Below are positions 1 through 8,385 of a stretch of DNA of 64,000 bases, piece after piece. A program made the position numbers and the translations under genes. Below the pieces are notes generated by a model. The model was not told the origin of the DNA, made no database searches, and saw nothing but the letters and a program-made list of their open reading frames with translations. The stretch comes from Crossiella sp. S99.2 (GTDB taxonomy: Bacteria > Actinomycetota > Actinomycetes > Mycobacteriales > Pseudonocardiaceae): contig NZ_JALMDK010000011.1 in the NCBI RefSeq assembly GCF_023094165.1, positions 1 through 64,000 of the forward strand, written 5' to 3'. How positions within the stretch are numbered: position 1 is the stretch's first letter; each line of letters opens with the position of its first letter.

Positions 1-30
1 ATGCACACCCTGCTCACCAAGCATCGCTAG
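1..30 (+). CDS. possible 3' end of a gene cut by the window edge
   Basis: An open frame runs from base 1 to a TAG at 28-30. It is followed within 35 bases by a strong hairpin, which is the usual layout at the end of a gene. Only nine codons are visible, so no function can be proposed, and the frame could also be chance. Confidence 0.25.
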   Translation: MHTLLTKHR

Positions 31-63
31 CCCACCACGATGCAACCACCACTAGAAACCGCC

Positions 64-114
64 CAACGGCCAACACGCCGGGAGAAGGACCTCTCCCCGG
101 CGTGTTGGCCGTTG
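64..114. terminator. perfect 19-bp stem hairpin, probable bidirectional terminator
   Basis: CAACGGCCAACACGCCGGG at 64-82 pairs perfectly with 96-114 around a 13-base loop. It lies between the end of the gene entering from the left and the stop of the minus-strand PLP enzyme at 165, so it can serve both. The outer arm sequence GTGTTGGCCGTTG is reused at 60,306 and, inverted, at 60,413, so it belongs to a repeat family and is not a one-off terminator. There is no U-tract, as is common in high-GC actinobacteria. Confidence 0.7.
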
Positions 115-164
115 TGGGCGGTGTGTTGGCCGGTGTGGGAGTGGGGGGCGGGGTGGGAGTGGGG

Positions 165-1310
165 TTAGTTGGGGGACTTTAGGCCTGCGCCGGAGAGGGC
201 GAGGGTGAGGTTTGGGGTGGTCAGATGGGGGGTTGCGGTGGTCCAGGAGGGGGTGGTGGGGGCGGTTGCGGTGCGGGCGGCGGTGATGGCGGCCCAGCAG
301 ACCGCCGAGGTGGGTTCGACGTAGAAGCCGGCGGCGGCCAGCTCGGCGCGGGCCTTGAGGACCTGGTCGTCGGTGACGCCCAGGATGGTGCCGCCGGTGT
401 CGGCTACCGCGGCCAGGATGGCTTCGCCGCGGGCGGGTTCGGCGATGGCGATGCCCTCGGCCTTGGTGGGGATCGGGGTGATGGTGGCGGGGCCGGGGGT
501 GCCCGCGTCGGCCGCGGTGGCCAGGGGGGCGCAGTTGGCGGATTGGACGCCGATGATGGTGGGGAGCTTGGGGATCAGACCCTGGGCGAGGAGTTCGCGG
601 AAGCCGAGGTAGGCGCCCAGCAGCAGGGTGCCGTGGCCTACCGGGAGGACGACGGTGTCCGGCATTCCTTGTTCCCACAGCTCGAAGGCGAAGGTCTTGG
701 TGCCGTGCAGGAAGTACGGGTGGAACATGTGGCTCGCGTAGCTGGCGTCGGGGGCCTCGGCGGCGAGTTTGGCGGCGCGGGCGGCGTCCTCGCGGTTTCC
801 CTCGATCAGGTGGACATTGGCGCCGTGCGCGCGCATCTGGCCGAGTTTGCCGGGTGAGGTGCTGGCGGGCACGTAGATCTCGCACGGGATGCCGATGCGG
901 GCGGCGTAGGCCGACAACGCGGTGCCCGCGTTGCCGCTGCTGTCGGCGATCAGGCGGCGGACGCCGAGCAGGTGGGCCAGGGTGGCGAGCATGACCGCGC
1001 CGCGGTCCTTGAAGGACAGGGTTGGGGACAGGTATTCGAGTTTCACCCGGGCGTCGGGCAGGCCGACGGCGGGGACCACCGGGGTCATGCCCTCGCCCAG
1101 GCTCACCTCGGCCAGCTCCGGTACCGGCAGGGACTCGGCATAGCGCCACAGCGTGGCTGGGCGGGTGGCCAGCTCGGCCCGGCTGGGCAGCTTGGCGCCG
1201 AAGTCGGCGACGTCCAGGACACCGCCGCACGGGCAGAGCCAGACCAGGCTGTCCACCGGGAACTCGGTGGCACAGCGGGAACAGCGCAGCGGCGGCAACT
1301 GGTGGGCCAC
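165..1310 (-). CDS. threonine synthase-like PLP-dependent enzyme
   Basis: A 381-residue fold-type II PLP enzyme. The N-terminus carries two short Cys pairs (CSRC at 10-13, CPC at 26-28), like the small zinc-ribbon-type lead of many threonine synthase-like proteins. The PLP lysine is K101 in LSFKDRGA. SSGNAGTA and the glycine loop VGHGTLLLG (phosphate binding) follow, and the protein ends SGAGLK, a typical threonine synthase finish. Threonine synthase converts O-phosphohomoserine to threonine, but the same fold makes cysteate synthases and diaminopropionate ammonia-lyases. No hom or thrB gene is adjacent, so biosynthetic threonine synthase is not assured. Start is the ATG at 1310. The gene is divergent from a YheO-type regulator that may control it through the shared 78-base spacer. 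Confidence 0.8.
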   Translation of the reverse strand: MAHQLPPLRCSRCATEFPVDSLVWLCPCGGVLDVADFGAKLPSRAELATRPATLWRYAESLPVPELAEVSLGEGMTPVVPAVGLPDARVKLEYLSPTLSFKDRGAVMLATLAHLLGVRRLIADSSGNAGTALSAYAARIGIPCEIYVPASTSPGKLGQMRAHGANVHLIEGNREDAARAAKLAAEAPDASYASHMFHPYFLHGTKTFAFELWEQGMPDTVVLPVGHGTLLLGAYLGFRELLAQGLIPKLPTIIGVQSANCAPLATAADAGTPGPATITPIPTKAEGIAIAEPARGEAILAAVADTGGTILGVTDDQVLKARAELAAAGFYVEPTSAVCWAAITAARTATAPTTPSWTTATPHLTTPNLTLALSGAGLKSPN

Positions 1311-1353
1311 GGTTTCTCCTCCACACGACTTGATTGGACTGATCGTCTAGAAA

Positions 1354-1373
1354 ACTTGGACAGATTGTCAAGT
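1354..1373. promoter_or_regulatory. palindromic operator candidate between divergent genes
   Basis: ACTTGGACAGATTGTCAAGT contains the arms ACTTG/CAAGT and, nested inside, GACA/TGTC. It sits 16 bases before the regulator start at 1389 and 44 bases before the PLP enzyme start at 1310. Placement and symmetry fit the binding site of the divergently encoded YheO-like regulator. This is inference from position only. Confidence 0.5.
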
Positions 1374-1388
1374 CCGGTCTAGGCTGAG

Positions 1389-2018
1389 GTGGTGAGCGAC
1401 ACGATGGACCGCGCCGCCGACGACCTGTTCGACTCGGTGCGACCGCTGGTCGACGGCCTGGCCGCCACCTTCGGCCCCACCGCCGAGATCGTCCTGCACG
1501 ACTACCGCAGGCCCGAGGCGAGCGTGGTCGCGATCAGCGGCTCGGTGACCGAACGGCACGTCGGTGGCGCGATGAGTGCGATCGGGCTCGGACTGCTCGC
1601 CGCGGGCGCCGACGCCGAAGACCGGCTCAACTACCTGACCCGCACCCCGGACGGCCGCCTGCTGCGCTCCTCCACCATGCTGCTTCGCTTGCGCGGCAAG
1701 GTGATCGGCGCGTTGTGCGTGAACCTGGACGTCACCGCGCTGCGTCAGGCCGCCGACACCCTCGCCGGGCTCGCCGGACCGCTGGAACCCGCGCCGGTCA
1801 CCGTGTTCTCCGACGATGTGGACCAGGTGGTGGACGCGGTGATCGCCGAGGAGGGCGGCTGCGACCGCACCGACCGGGCCGACCGCCGCCGGATCATCGC
1901 CGCGCTGGACCGGCGCGGGGTGTTCGCGGTGCAGCGCTCGGCCGCCAGGGTCGCCGAGCACCTGGGGGTCTCCCGGGCCACGCTGTACAACGACCTGACC
2001 AAGATCCGGGCCCGATGA
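1389..2018 (+). CDS. YheO-like PAS plus helix-turn-helix transcriptional regulator
   Basis: A 209-residue protein with the two-part layout of the YheO/DauR family. Residues about 10-120 form a PAS_6-like sensor (AEIVLHDY, ISGSVTERHVGG, RSSTMLL). The C-terminal HTH, about 160-209, contains VAEHLGVSRATLYNDL. DauR in Pseudomonas controls D-arginine catabolism, and family members often act beside amino-acid or PLP enzymes. Here the regulator is divergent from a PLP enzyme, so local control of that gene is the simplest reading. GTG at 1389 or 1392, or ATG at 1404, could each be the start; the first is used. Confidence 0.8.
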   Translation: MVSDTMDRAADDLFDSVRPLVDGLAATFGPTAEIVLHDYRRPEASVVAISGSVTERHVGGAMSAIGLGLLAAGADAEDRLNYLTRTPDGRLLRSSTMLLRLRGKVIGALCVNLDVTALRQAADTLAGLAGPLEPAPVTVFSDDVDQVVDAVIAEEGGCDRTDRADRRRIIAALDRRGVFAVQRSAARVAEHLGVSRATLYNDLTKIRAR

Positions 2019-2187
2019 CGTTGCCGCGCAACCGATCCACGTTCCCGGCGCGGTACCGGACCGCCGGGGGTGATTACGCCGAAGGGCGCACCGCGTGCCC
2101 GGCGATCGGGCTACCCTGGCAAGATCTGGCCACGGCCTGACCGGTGTGCCAGCCGGCCGGGACGAACACCGATCGGGGAGGCTGCCA

Positions 2188-3282
2188 GTGACCTGGGAAG
2201 ACCGTGTGCTGGGCTGCATGCTGGGCGGCGCCATCGGCGATGCGCTGGGCGCGGACGTGGAATTCGAGTCGATCAGCTCGATCCGGCGGCGGCACGGCGC
2301 GGACGGTCTGACCGACCTGGTCGCCGCCTACGGCAAGGTCGGCGCGATCACCGACGACACCCAGATGACCCTGTTCACCCTGGAGGGCATGGTCCGGGCG
2401 CACGTGCACCAGCGCCAGCACGGGGCCACCGATCCGGTGCCGTTCCTGCTCTCGGCCTACCAGCGCTGGCTGCACACCCAGGGCTACCCGTGGGCCGACG
2501 CCCTGGGCGCACTCGCCGAGGCGCATCCGCAACCGGACGGCTGGCTGATCCGCGAGCCCGACCTGTTCGACCGCCGCGCCCCCGGCAAGACCTGCATCCG
2601 CGCGCTGGAGGACATCGGCCGCGGCCAGGCGCCGGGCTCGTTCACCAACAAAATCAACAACTCCAAGGGCTGCGGCGGCGTGATGCGCGCGGCCCCGGTT
2701 GCCTTGTGGGGCAACGATCCGGCCGAGGTGTTCCGGATCGCCGCGGCCGGCGCCGCGCTCACCCACACCCATCCCAGCGGCTACCTGTCCGCGGGCTGCC
2801 TGGCGGTGATGGTGTGGGCGCTCTTCCACGGCGCGCACATCAACGTGGCCGTGGACAAGGCCGAGCAGATCCTGCGCACCTATGACCAGCACGAGGAAAC
2901 CCTGGAAGCGATCGAGGGCGCGGTGCGGCTGGGCGGGCCGATCGACTCGACCACGCCGGAGCGGATCGAACGCGAGCTGGGCGGCGGCTGGGTCGGCGAG
3001 GAGGCCCTGGCGATCGGGCTGTACGCGTTCCTGCACGGCGGCGGCGAGTTCCGGGAGACCATGCGGGTGGCGGTCAACCACACCGGGGACAGCGATTCCA
3101 CCGGCGCGATCGCCGGGAACCTGTTCGGCGCGGCGCACGGGATGTCCGCGCTGCCCAAGGACTGGCTGGACAAACTGGAACTCCGCGCGGCGACCGAGCT
3201 GTTGAGCCGGGACGCCGTCGCGGAGTTCAGCGCGAACCCGCCCACCTCGAGCGGGTTCCTGCACTGCTATCCCACCTGGTGA
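2188..3282 (+). CDS. ADP-ribosylglycohydrolase (DraG family)
   Basis: A 364-residue protein that should remove ADP-ribose from a modified protein or small molecule in the cytoplasm, using a dinuclear Mg/Mn centre. The family signatures are visible: GGAIGDALG near the N-terminus, the metal ligands DDTQM at 56-60, the central NNSKGCGGVMR, and the second metal site GDSDSTGAIAGN near residue 300. Start is the GTG at 2188, preceded by GGGGAGG at 2175-2181; an upstream in-frame start at 2095 lacks both family similarity and a ribosome site. It ends one base before the convergent DUF1304 gene. No DraT-like ADP-ribosyltransferase is nearby, so its substrate cannot be read from context. Confidence 0.88.
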   Translation: MTWEDRVLGCMLGGAIGDALGADVEFESISSIRRRHGADGLTDLVAAYGKVGAITDDTQMTLFTLEGMVRAHVHQRQHGATDPVPFLLSAYQRWLHTQGYPWADALGALAEAHPQPDGWLIREPDLFDRRAPGKTCIRALEDIGRGQAPGSFTNKINNSKGCGGVMRAAPVALWGNDPAEVFRIAAAGAALTHTHPSGYLSAGCLAVMVWALFHGAHINVAVDKAEQILRTYDQHEETLEAIEGAVRLGGPIDSTTPERIERELGGGWVGEEALAIGLYAFLHGGGEFRETMRVAVNHTGDSDSTGAIAGNLFGAAHGMSALPKDWLDKLELRAATELLSRDAVAEFSANPPTSSGFLHCYPTW

Positions 3283-3283
3283 C

Positions 3284-3646
3284 TCAGCCGGCCACGAGCA
3301 CCGCGGCCAGGGCCAGCACCGAGGGCACCACCTGGACGTAGAGGATCTTCTTGCTGGCCGTGGCCGCGCCGTAGACCCCGGCGACGAACACGCACACCAG
3401 GAAGAAGATCTTCGCCTGGTAGCCGACCGGGTCGGCCGCGATCAGCGACCAGATCAGGCCGGCGGCCAGGAATCCGTTGTACAGCCCCTGGTTCGCGCCC
3501 AGGGTCTTGGTCGCCTCGGCGAACTCGGGGGTGAGCCCGAACGCCTTCTGGCCCCGTGGGGTGGTCCACAGGAACATCTCCAGCACCAGGATGTACACGT
3601 GGATCAGCGCGACCAACCCGACCAGGATCCCCGCCACGACACCCAT
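3284..3646 (-). CDS. DUF1304 small integral membrane protein
   Basis: 120 residues, nearly all hydrophobic, with four predicted membrane helices (about 2-24, 50-70, 77-95 and 102-119). The sequence around WTTPRGQKAFGLTPEFA followed by NQGLYNGFLAAG matches the DUF1304 family pattern, whose function is unknown. It lies 61 bases downstream of the P450 gene on the same strand and could be co-transcribed with it. GTCTGATGAAGGAGC upstream of the ATG at 3646 contains an AGGAG ribosome site. Confidence 0.8.
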   Translation of the reverse strand: MGVVAGILVGLVALIHVYILVLEMFLWTTPRGQKAFGLTPEFAEATKTLGANQGLYNGFLAAGLIWSLIAADPVGYQAKIFFLVCVFVAGVYGAATASKKILYVQVVPSVLALAAVLVAG

Positions 3647-3707
3647 CAGACTTGCTCCTTCATCATTCCACTGTGGACAGCCATTGTGCGCTTGGCCCGG
3701 GGGTACG

Positions 3708-6700
3708 TCATCCCGAGTAGACGTCTTCGATGTAACGGTCCCGCGCGATGAGGTCGGCCAGCCAGGCTTCGGCGGCGTTCTGGTCGCCGCCGGTGTGCTT
3801 GCGGTGCAGGTCGAGGAAGGCGGCGCGCACGCCGGGGGCCATCCGGGCGCCGTCGCCGCAGACGTAGACCGCGGCGCCGCTGTCCAGAAGCTGCCACACC
3901 TGCTCGCCCTCGGCGGCGATGCGGTGCTGCACGAACTGCACGTCCGCCACCGGCGCCTGGGAGAACGCGGGCCGCATCGAGACCACCCCGGCCTGTTCGG
4001 CCGCCTCCAGCTCCGCGCGGTGCAGGTAGTCGACCTCCGGGTGGTCGCAGCCGAAGTAGCACAGCGCCGGGCCGGTGTTGCCGACGGCGAGGCGGTCGGC
4101 GATGGCGCCGCGGAAGGGCGCCAGGCCGGTGCCCGCGCTGATCATGATCACCGGGCGGTCGGCGGCCGGGTCGAGCCGGAACGCCTCCCGGCAGGGCTGC
4201 ACCTTGGCCAGCACGGTGTCGCCGGGACGCAGCCCGGTCAGGTAGGCCGAGCCGATGCCGCGGAAGGTGCCGTCGGCGCACCGGGACGGCGCTGCCAGCA
4301 GGGACACCATCAGGTCGACCGCGCCCGGCTGGCTCGCGGCCGAGGAGGAGATCGAGTAGTGCCTGGGACGCAGCGGCGGCAGTAGTTCCAGGGCCACGTC
4401 GAGAGTCAGCCGGCAGGCCGGGTTGACTTCGAGGAGGTCCAGCACGCTGCGGCCATCCGGTTGCGCGGCAAGGGCTTCCAGGGCCGTGCGCTCGGGCGGG
4501 CACGGGTTGTTCGCGGCCAGGGTGGTGAGCTGGGCTGGGGTGGCCGGGTCCTGCAACTCGACGAAGTGGGTGAGCAGGGCGCGGGCGGTGACCGGGCGGT
4601 CGATGCCCAGCGCGCCGCGGCCGGGGCGGCGGTCGGCGATTTCGAGGACGTCGTCCAGGTCCAGCCGCAGCAGCCGGGCGGCGCGCTCGACCTGGGCCGG
4701 ATCGTTGGCGGGCAACACGGTGAGGTGGTCGGCGGTGCGGTAGGTGACGCCCTCGGGCAGCGCGATCCGCAGGAACCGCTTGGACCGGCCCAGCGGGTGG
4801 TCCAGCTCGGCCAGGTCGGCGGTGTCGAGGACGGTCATCGGCAGCACCTCGTGCCGGGCGTCGCGGGCCGCGGTGACCGGGCCGGACAGCGTGCGCACCG
4901 CGTATCTCGGGCCCTCGCTGATGTCCACTGTGGACACCGCGTCCGGGTCGCCGTACTCGGCCAGCAGCGCGGTCCAGAGCTGCTCGCTCCAGTCGGTGAC
5001 CGCGCCGGCCAGGTCGCCGGAGGCGTCGGCCTCGCCGCGGTCGAGCAGCCGGGTGGCGCCGAGTTCGGTGAGCCGGGCGTCCAAGGCGGTGGGCACGTGC
5101 AGGTAGGTGGCGGCCCAGTTGCGGTCGCCGACGCCGAGCAGCGCGTACCGGACGCCGTCCAGGGAACCGGGTTCGGCTTCGTTGAGCCAGTTCCAGAACT
5201 CGGTCGCGTCGTCGGTCGGGCGCCCGTTGTAGGATGCCGCCACGATCACCACTGGGGAGCCGGTCGGCAACGACCGAGTGGCGACGTCCAACGGGTCAAC
5301 GGAAACGTCGCAGCCGCGCTGCTCCCCTGCCTCGGCGATTTCCTTGGCCAGGGTGCGGCAGGTGCCCAGGTTGGAACCGTGCAACACGGTCAACTTGGTG
5401 CCCTGCCGCATCCGGCCCGCCGTCTTCGCGGTGGCGTGCGCGGTCTCGACGACCGCGGGCTGACGCCGGTCCGCGCTGGTGCGCCGGGCCAGGCCCAGGT
5501 GCAGGCCCTCGGGCTTGAGGGTCAGCGTTTCCTTGACCTTGAGCTGGTAGTTGTCCTGATCCAGGAAGCGGAAGCGGTGGATCAGCAGGCCCAGCAACAG
5601 GGTGGCCTCGTGCAGGGCGAACTGGCGGCCGATGCAGGCCCGCTCGCCGGTGCCGAAGGGCTTGAACGCGTGCACCGGGCGGTCCCGCTCGCGTTCGGGG
5701 CTGAAGCGCTCCGGGTCGAAGGACTCCACGTTGTCGCCCCACACCGGATCCCGGTGCAGCATCGGGGTCAGCACCAGCATCGCCTCGCCCTTGGCCACCG
5801 GGTACTTGCCGCCGATCTCGGTGTCCCGCAATGCCTGGCGGGCGAAGATGGCCGCGGTCGGCCACAGCCGCAGCGTCTCGTTGAGGATCTGCCGGACGTA
5901 GCGCAGCTTGCCGATGTCCTCGAAACTCGGGTCCGGGTCCTCGACATCGCCCCAGAGCGCGTCCACCTCGGCCTGGGCGCGGGCCAGCACGGCCGGGTTC
6001 TTGGTCAGGAAGTGCAGCGCGAAGGACAGCGTGCCAGAGGTGGTCTCGTGCCCGGCGATCAGGAAGGTGACCACCTGGTTGCGGATGTTGACCTCGTCCA
6101 GAGTCTCCCCCGACTTCGGGTGCGGGGCGTTGAGCATCAGGCCCAGCAGGTCGTCGGTGCTGGTGTCCCCGCTGGCGATGCGCTCCTTGATCACCTCGTC
6201 CACCACGCCGTTGAGGAAGGCCACGTCCGCGGCGAACTGCTCGTTGCCCTTGCGGTAGAGGAAGTCCAGGCCCGGGATGTGCCGGTTCTTGGCCTGGGCG
6301 AAGGCCAGGCCGCGGACCAGGGCGGTGATGAACGGGTGCGTGGCTTCACTTTCGAAGGAGCCGAAGTCGTAGCCGAAACCGGCCAGGCCGATGGTGTCCA
6401 GGGTCAGCTTGGTCATGTCCCCTGAAATGTCCACAGTGGACTTTCCGGCGTGCTGATCCCAGGAGTTGATCAGCTTGCGGGCCACGGTGAGCATGGTCGG
6501 GTGGTAGGTGCGCATCGAGGACATGGCGAAGGCGGGCAGCAGGATGTCGTGCGCCTTGGCCCAGTTGGGCTCGTCGTTGAAGGCGGTGAACAGGCCGTCG
6601 CCGGTGAGGCCGCGGATGGTCACCAGGGAGTTGCCCACGTGCTTGGCGAAACGGTCCTCATCGGCGAGTTCGGCGACCAGGTCGGCGCCGGAGACGAAGA

Positions 6701-6872
6701 CGACCTCGGTGTCGAAGAACTTGCGGGTGAAGATCGGGCCCAGCGCCCTGGCGTCGTCCATCGCGCTCTGCACCAGGCGGTCCGACGGCGCGCCGAGCAC
6801 ATCGCCGATCACCGGCAGTCGGTTGGCCGGGTGCGGCAGTTCGACCCGGTCGGTTGTGTGTGCGATGCCCAT
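3708..6872 (-). CDS. self-sufficient cytochrome P450 / NADPH-P450 reductase fusion (CYP102 type)
   Basis: A 1054-residue monooxygenase with its redox partner fused, as in Bacillus P450BM3, which hydroxylates fatty acids. The heme domain covers 1-460: oxygen-activating I-helix AGHETTSG at 273-280, ETLR at 332-335, heme-ligand Cys413 in FGTGERACIGR. A linker leads to a flavodoxin-like FMN domain at about 493-640 (HGSNLGTC). The FAD/NADPH reductase domain follows (HYSISSS near 838-844, GTGLAPFRGAI at 914-924, VCGDGARM at 1004-1011). The C-terminus reads DVYSG where P450BM3 has DVWAG, so a Tyr replaces the nicotinamide-stacking Trp. No signal peptide. It is divergent from a PAS-LuxR regulator. 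Fatty acid is the family's usual substrate, but this enzyme's own substrate cannot be read. Confidence 0.95.
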   Translation of the reverse strand: MGIAHTTDRVELPHPANRLPVIGDVLGAPSDRLVQSAMDDARALGPIFTRKFFDTEVVFVSGADLVAELADEDRFAKHVGNSLVTIRGLTGDGLFTAFNDEPNWAKAHDILLPAFAMSSMRTYHPTMLTVARKLINSWDQHAGKSTVDISGDMTKLTLDTIGLAGFGYDFGSFESEATHPFITALVRGLAFAQAKNRHIPGLDFLYRKGNEQFAADVAFLNGVVDEVIKERIASGDTSTDDLLGLMLNAPHPKSGETLDEVNIRNQVVTFLIAGHETTSGTLSFALHFLTKNPAVLARAQAEVDALWGDVEDPDPSFEDIGKLRYVRQILNETLRLWPTAAIFARQALRDTEIGGKYPVAKGEAMLVLTPMLHRDPVWGDNVESFDPERFSPERERDRPVHAFKPFGTGERACIGRQFALHEATLLLGLLIHRFRFLDQDNYQLKVKETLTLKPEGLHLGLARRTSADRRQPAVVETAHATAKTAGRMRQGTKLTVLHGSNLGTCRTLAKEIAEAGEQRGCDVSVDPLDVATRSLPTGSPVVIVAASYNGRPTDDATEFWNWLNEAEPGSLDGVRYALLGVGDRNWAATYLHVPTALDARLTELGATRLLDRGEADASGDLAGAVTDWSEQLWTALLAEYGDPDAVSTVDISEGPRYAVRTLSGPVTAARDARHEVLPMTVLDTADLAELDHPLGRSKRFLRIALPEGVTYRTADHLTVLPANDPAQVERAARLLRLDLDDVLEIADRRPGRGALGIDRPVTARALLTHFVELQDPATPAQLTTLAANNPCPPERTALEALAAQPDGRSVLDLLEVNPACRLTLDVALELLPPLRPRHYSISSSAASQPGAVDLMVSLLAAPSRCADGTFRGIGSAYLTGLRPGDTVLAKVQPCREAFRLDPAADRPVIMISAGTGLAPFRGAIADRLAVGNTGPALCYFGCDHPEVDYLHRAELEAAEQAGVVSMRPAFSQAPVADVQFVQHRIAAEGEQVWQLLDSGAAVYVCGDGARMAPGVRAAFLDLHRKHTGGDQNAAEAWLADLIARDRYIEDVYSG

Positions 6873-6954
6873 CTCGAATCCCCGATTTCGCTGTGCGCGC
6901 TTGTCCTGTCGAGATCAACAGTGCCAGCGCTGATCCACAGCCTCCGACCATCGC

Positions 6955-6972
6955 ACTACACAATCTTGTAGT
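6955..6972. promoter_or_regulatory. palindrome in the P450 / PAS-LuxR divergent promoter
   Basis: ACTACACAATCTTGTAGT has 6-base arms ACTACA/TGTAGT separated by 6 bases. It is 21 bases before the regulator start at 6994 and 82 bases before the P450 start at 6872. It is locally AT-rich within a high-GC background, consistent with an operator or promoter core. Confidence 0.45.
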
Positions 6973-6993
6973 CCTCGGCTAGGTTTCCTCCTT

Positions 6994-8385
6994 GTGCGCG
7001 AACCACTGTCCCGGATCGGTCTGGCCGAACTGCTGGCCGCCTCGGGCGCGCTGGCCTCGCTGCGCGACCGGACCGGCCGGTTCACCTGGGCCTCGCCGAG
7101 TTACCGCGAGCTGATCGGGGCCGGCGAGGCCGAGATCGCGGGCAGCACCCTGGCCGACTGGCTGGGTCCGGAACTGGCCGCGCCGGTGGACGCCGAGGAC
7201 GCGCGGGTGTGGCGAACCGGACAGCCGGTGCGCTGGCGGCCGAGCGATCCGGTGCCGACCGCGCTGCCGGGACGCTCGGGCAGACAGGTGTGGCTGGCCG
7301 GGCACAAACTGCTGCTGCGCCCGGTGGACGGGGAACCGTTGCTGGGCATGGTCGCCGTCGACGTCGGGGACTGGCTGGCCGACCGGGCCGCGCTGGCCGC
7401 GGCCGAGCAGCGGCTGGCCCAGTTCGTCGCGCACGTGCCGGTGCTGGCCATGATCACCGACGCGCAGCACCGTTATGTCTGGTTCGGTGACGCCGGGCAC
7501 CGGCTGCTCGACCGACCGGTCGGCGAGGTGGTCGGGCGGACCGTGCCGGAGGTGCTGCCGCCGGATCTGGCCGAGCAGTCGGTGGAGCAGAACGCGGCGG
7601 TGCTGCTGTCCGGGGCGGCCCGGCAGGTGCGGCTGCGCACCGAGCAGGACGGGCGGGAGATCGAGTGGTCCGGGTACCGGTTCCCGCTGCCGCAGCCGCA
7701 GGGCCCGCCGCACGTGGGCACCATCCTGTTCGACGTCACCGAGTTCCGCACCGCGCAGCGGGACGCGGCGTTGTGGCGCAACCGGTTCCTGGCGCTGCTG
7801 GACCGGATCTCGGTGCCCGCCGCGGTCTGCCTGCCCGACGGCACGCTGAGCATGCTCAACCCGGAGTTCGCCGCCCTGCTGGGCAGCAGTCCCGGCCGGT
7901 TGCACGGCACCGTGCTGACCACCCTGATGCAGGCCAGGGACCAGGAGAAACACGATCGGCTGATGCGGGAGTTCGCCTCCGGCGCGCGCGGCCGGCGACG
8001 GCTGGCGGTGCGCTGGAAGCCGCGCCGCGGCAGCACCGAACGCACCGGGGAGCTGACCATCCAGCTGGTCAAGGACGTGGAGACCGGGTTGCTGCTGACC
8101 CTGGCCGCCGATCCGGAACAGCCGCCGCCCGCGGACACTCCGCCGGAAATCAGTTCCCGGGAGGCGGAGATCATCACTAAGGTCGCCGCCGGGGACACCA
8201 CCGCGGCCATCGCCGCCGCGCTCGGCCTGACCCCGGACGGGGTGACCTATCACGTCACCCGGCTCTGTCAGCGGTTCGAGGCGGCCAACCGCACCGCGCT
8301 GGTGGCCAGGGCATATGCGACCGGGGTGCTGGACGCCTCGGTGTGGCCACCCGCACTGCGGGGGAACGGAGTGGCGAGTGCGTGA
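6994..8385 (+). CDS. PAS-domain LuxR-type transcriptional regulator
   Basis: 463 residues. Three PAS-like sections are suggested, at about 10-115, 145-245 (VLAMITDAQHRYVWFGDAGH) and 265-370 (LDRISVPAAVCLPDGTLSMLNPEF). A LuxR-type HTH ends the protein at about 385-450 (SSREAEIITKVAAGDTTAAIAAALGL and the recognition segment TPDGVTYHVTRL). No receiver domain or membrane helix is seen, so it probably senses a small cytoplasmic ligand. It starts with GTG at 6994 and overlaps the next gene by 8 bases. Divergence from the CYP102 gene suggests it regulates the P450, replacing the TetR-type repressor used by Bacillus. That link is inference. Confidence 0.8.
   Translation: MREPLSRIGLAELLAASGALASLRDRTGRFTWASPSYRELIGAGEAEIAGSTLADWLGPELAAPVDAEDARVWRTGQPVRWRPSDPVPTALPGRSGRQVWLAGHKLLLRPVDGEPLLGMVAVDVGDWLADRAALAAAEQRLAQFVAHVPVLAMITDAQHRYVWFGDAGHRLLDRPVGEVVGRTVPEVLPPDLAEQSVEQNAAVLLSGAARQVRLRTEQDGREIEWSGYRFPLPQPQGPPHVGTILFDVTEFRTAQRDAALWRNRFLALLDRISVPAAVCLPDGTLSMLNPEFAALLGSSPGRLHGTVLTTLMQARDQEKHDRLMREFASGARGRRRLAVRWKPRRGSTERTGELTIQLVKDVETGLLLTLAADPEQPPPADTPPEISSREAEIITKVAAGDTTAAIAAALGLTPDGVTYHVTRLCQRFEAANRTALVARAYATGVLDASVWPPALRGNGVASA

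Noticed and set aside
4461..6425. A 654-codon open frame on the plus strand
   Set aside because: It is wholly antisense to the CYP102 gene, whose motifs are unmistakable; long antisense frames are normal in high-GC DNA.
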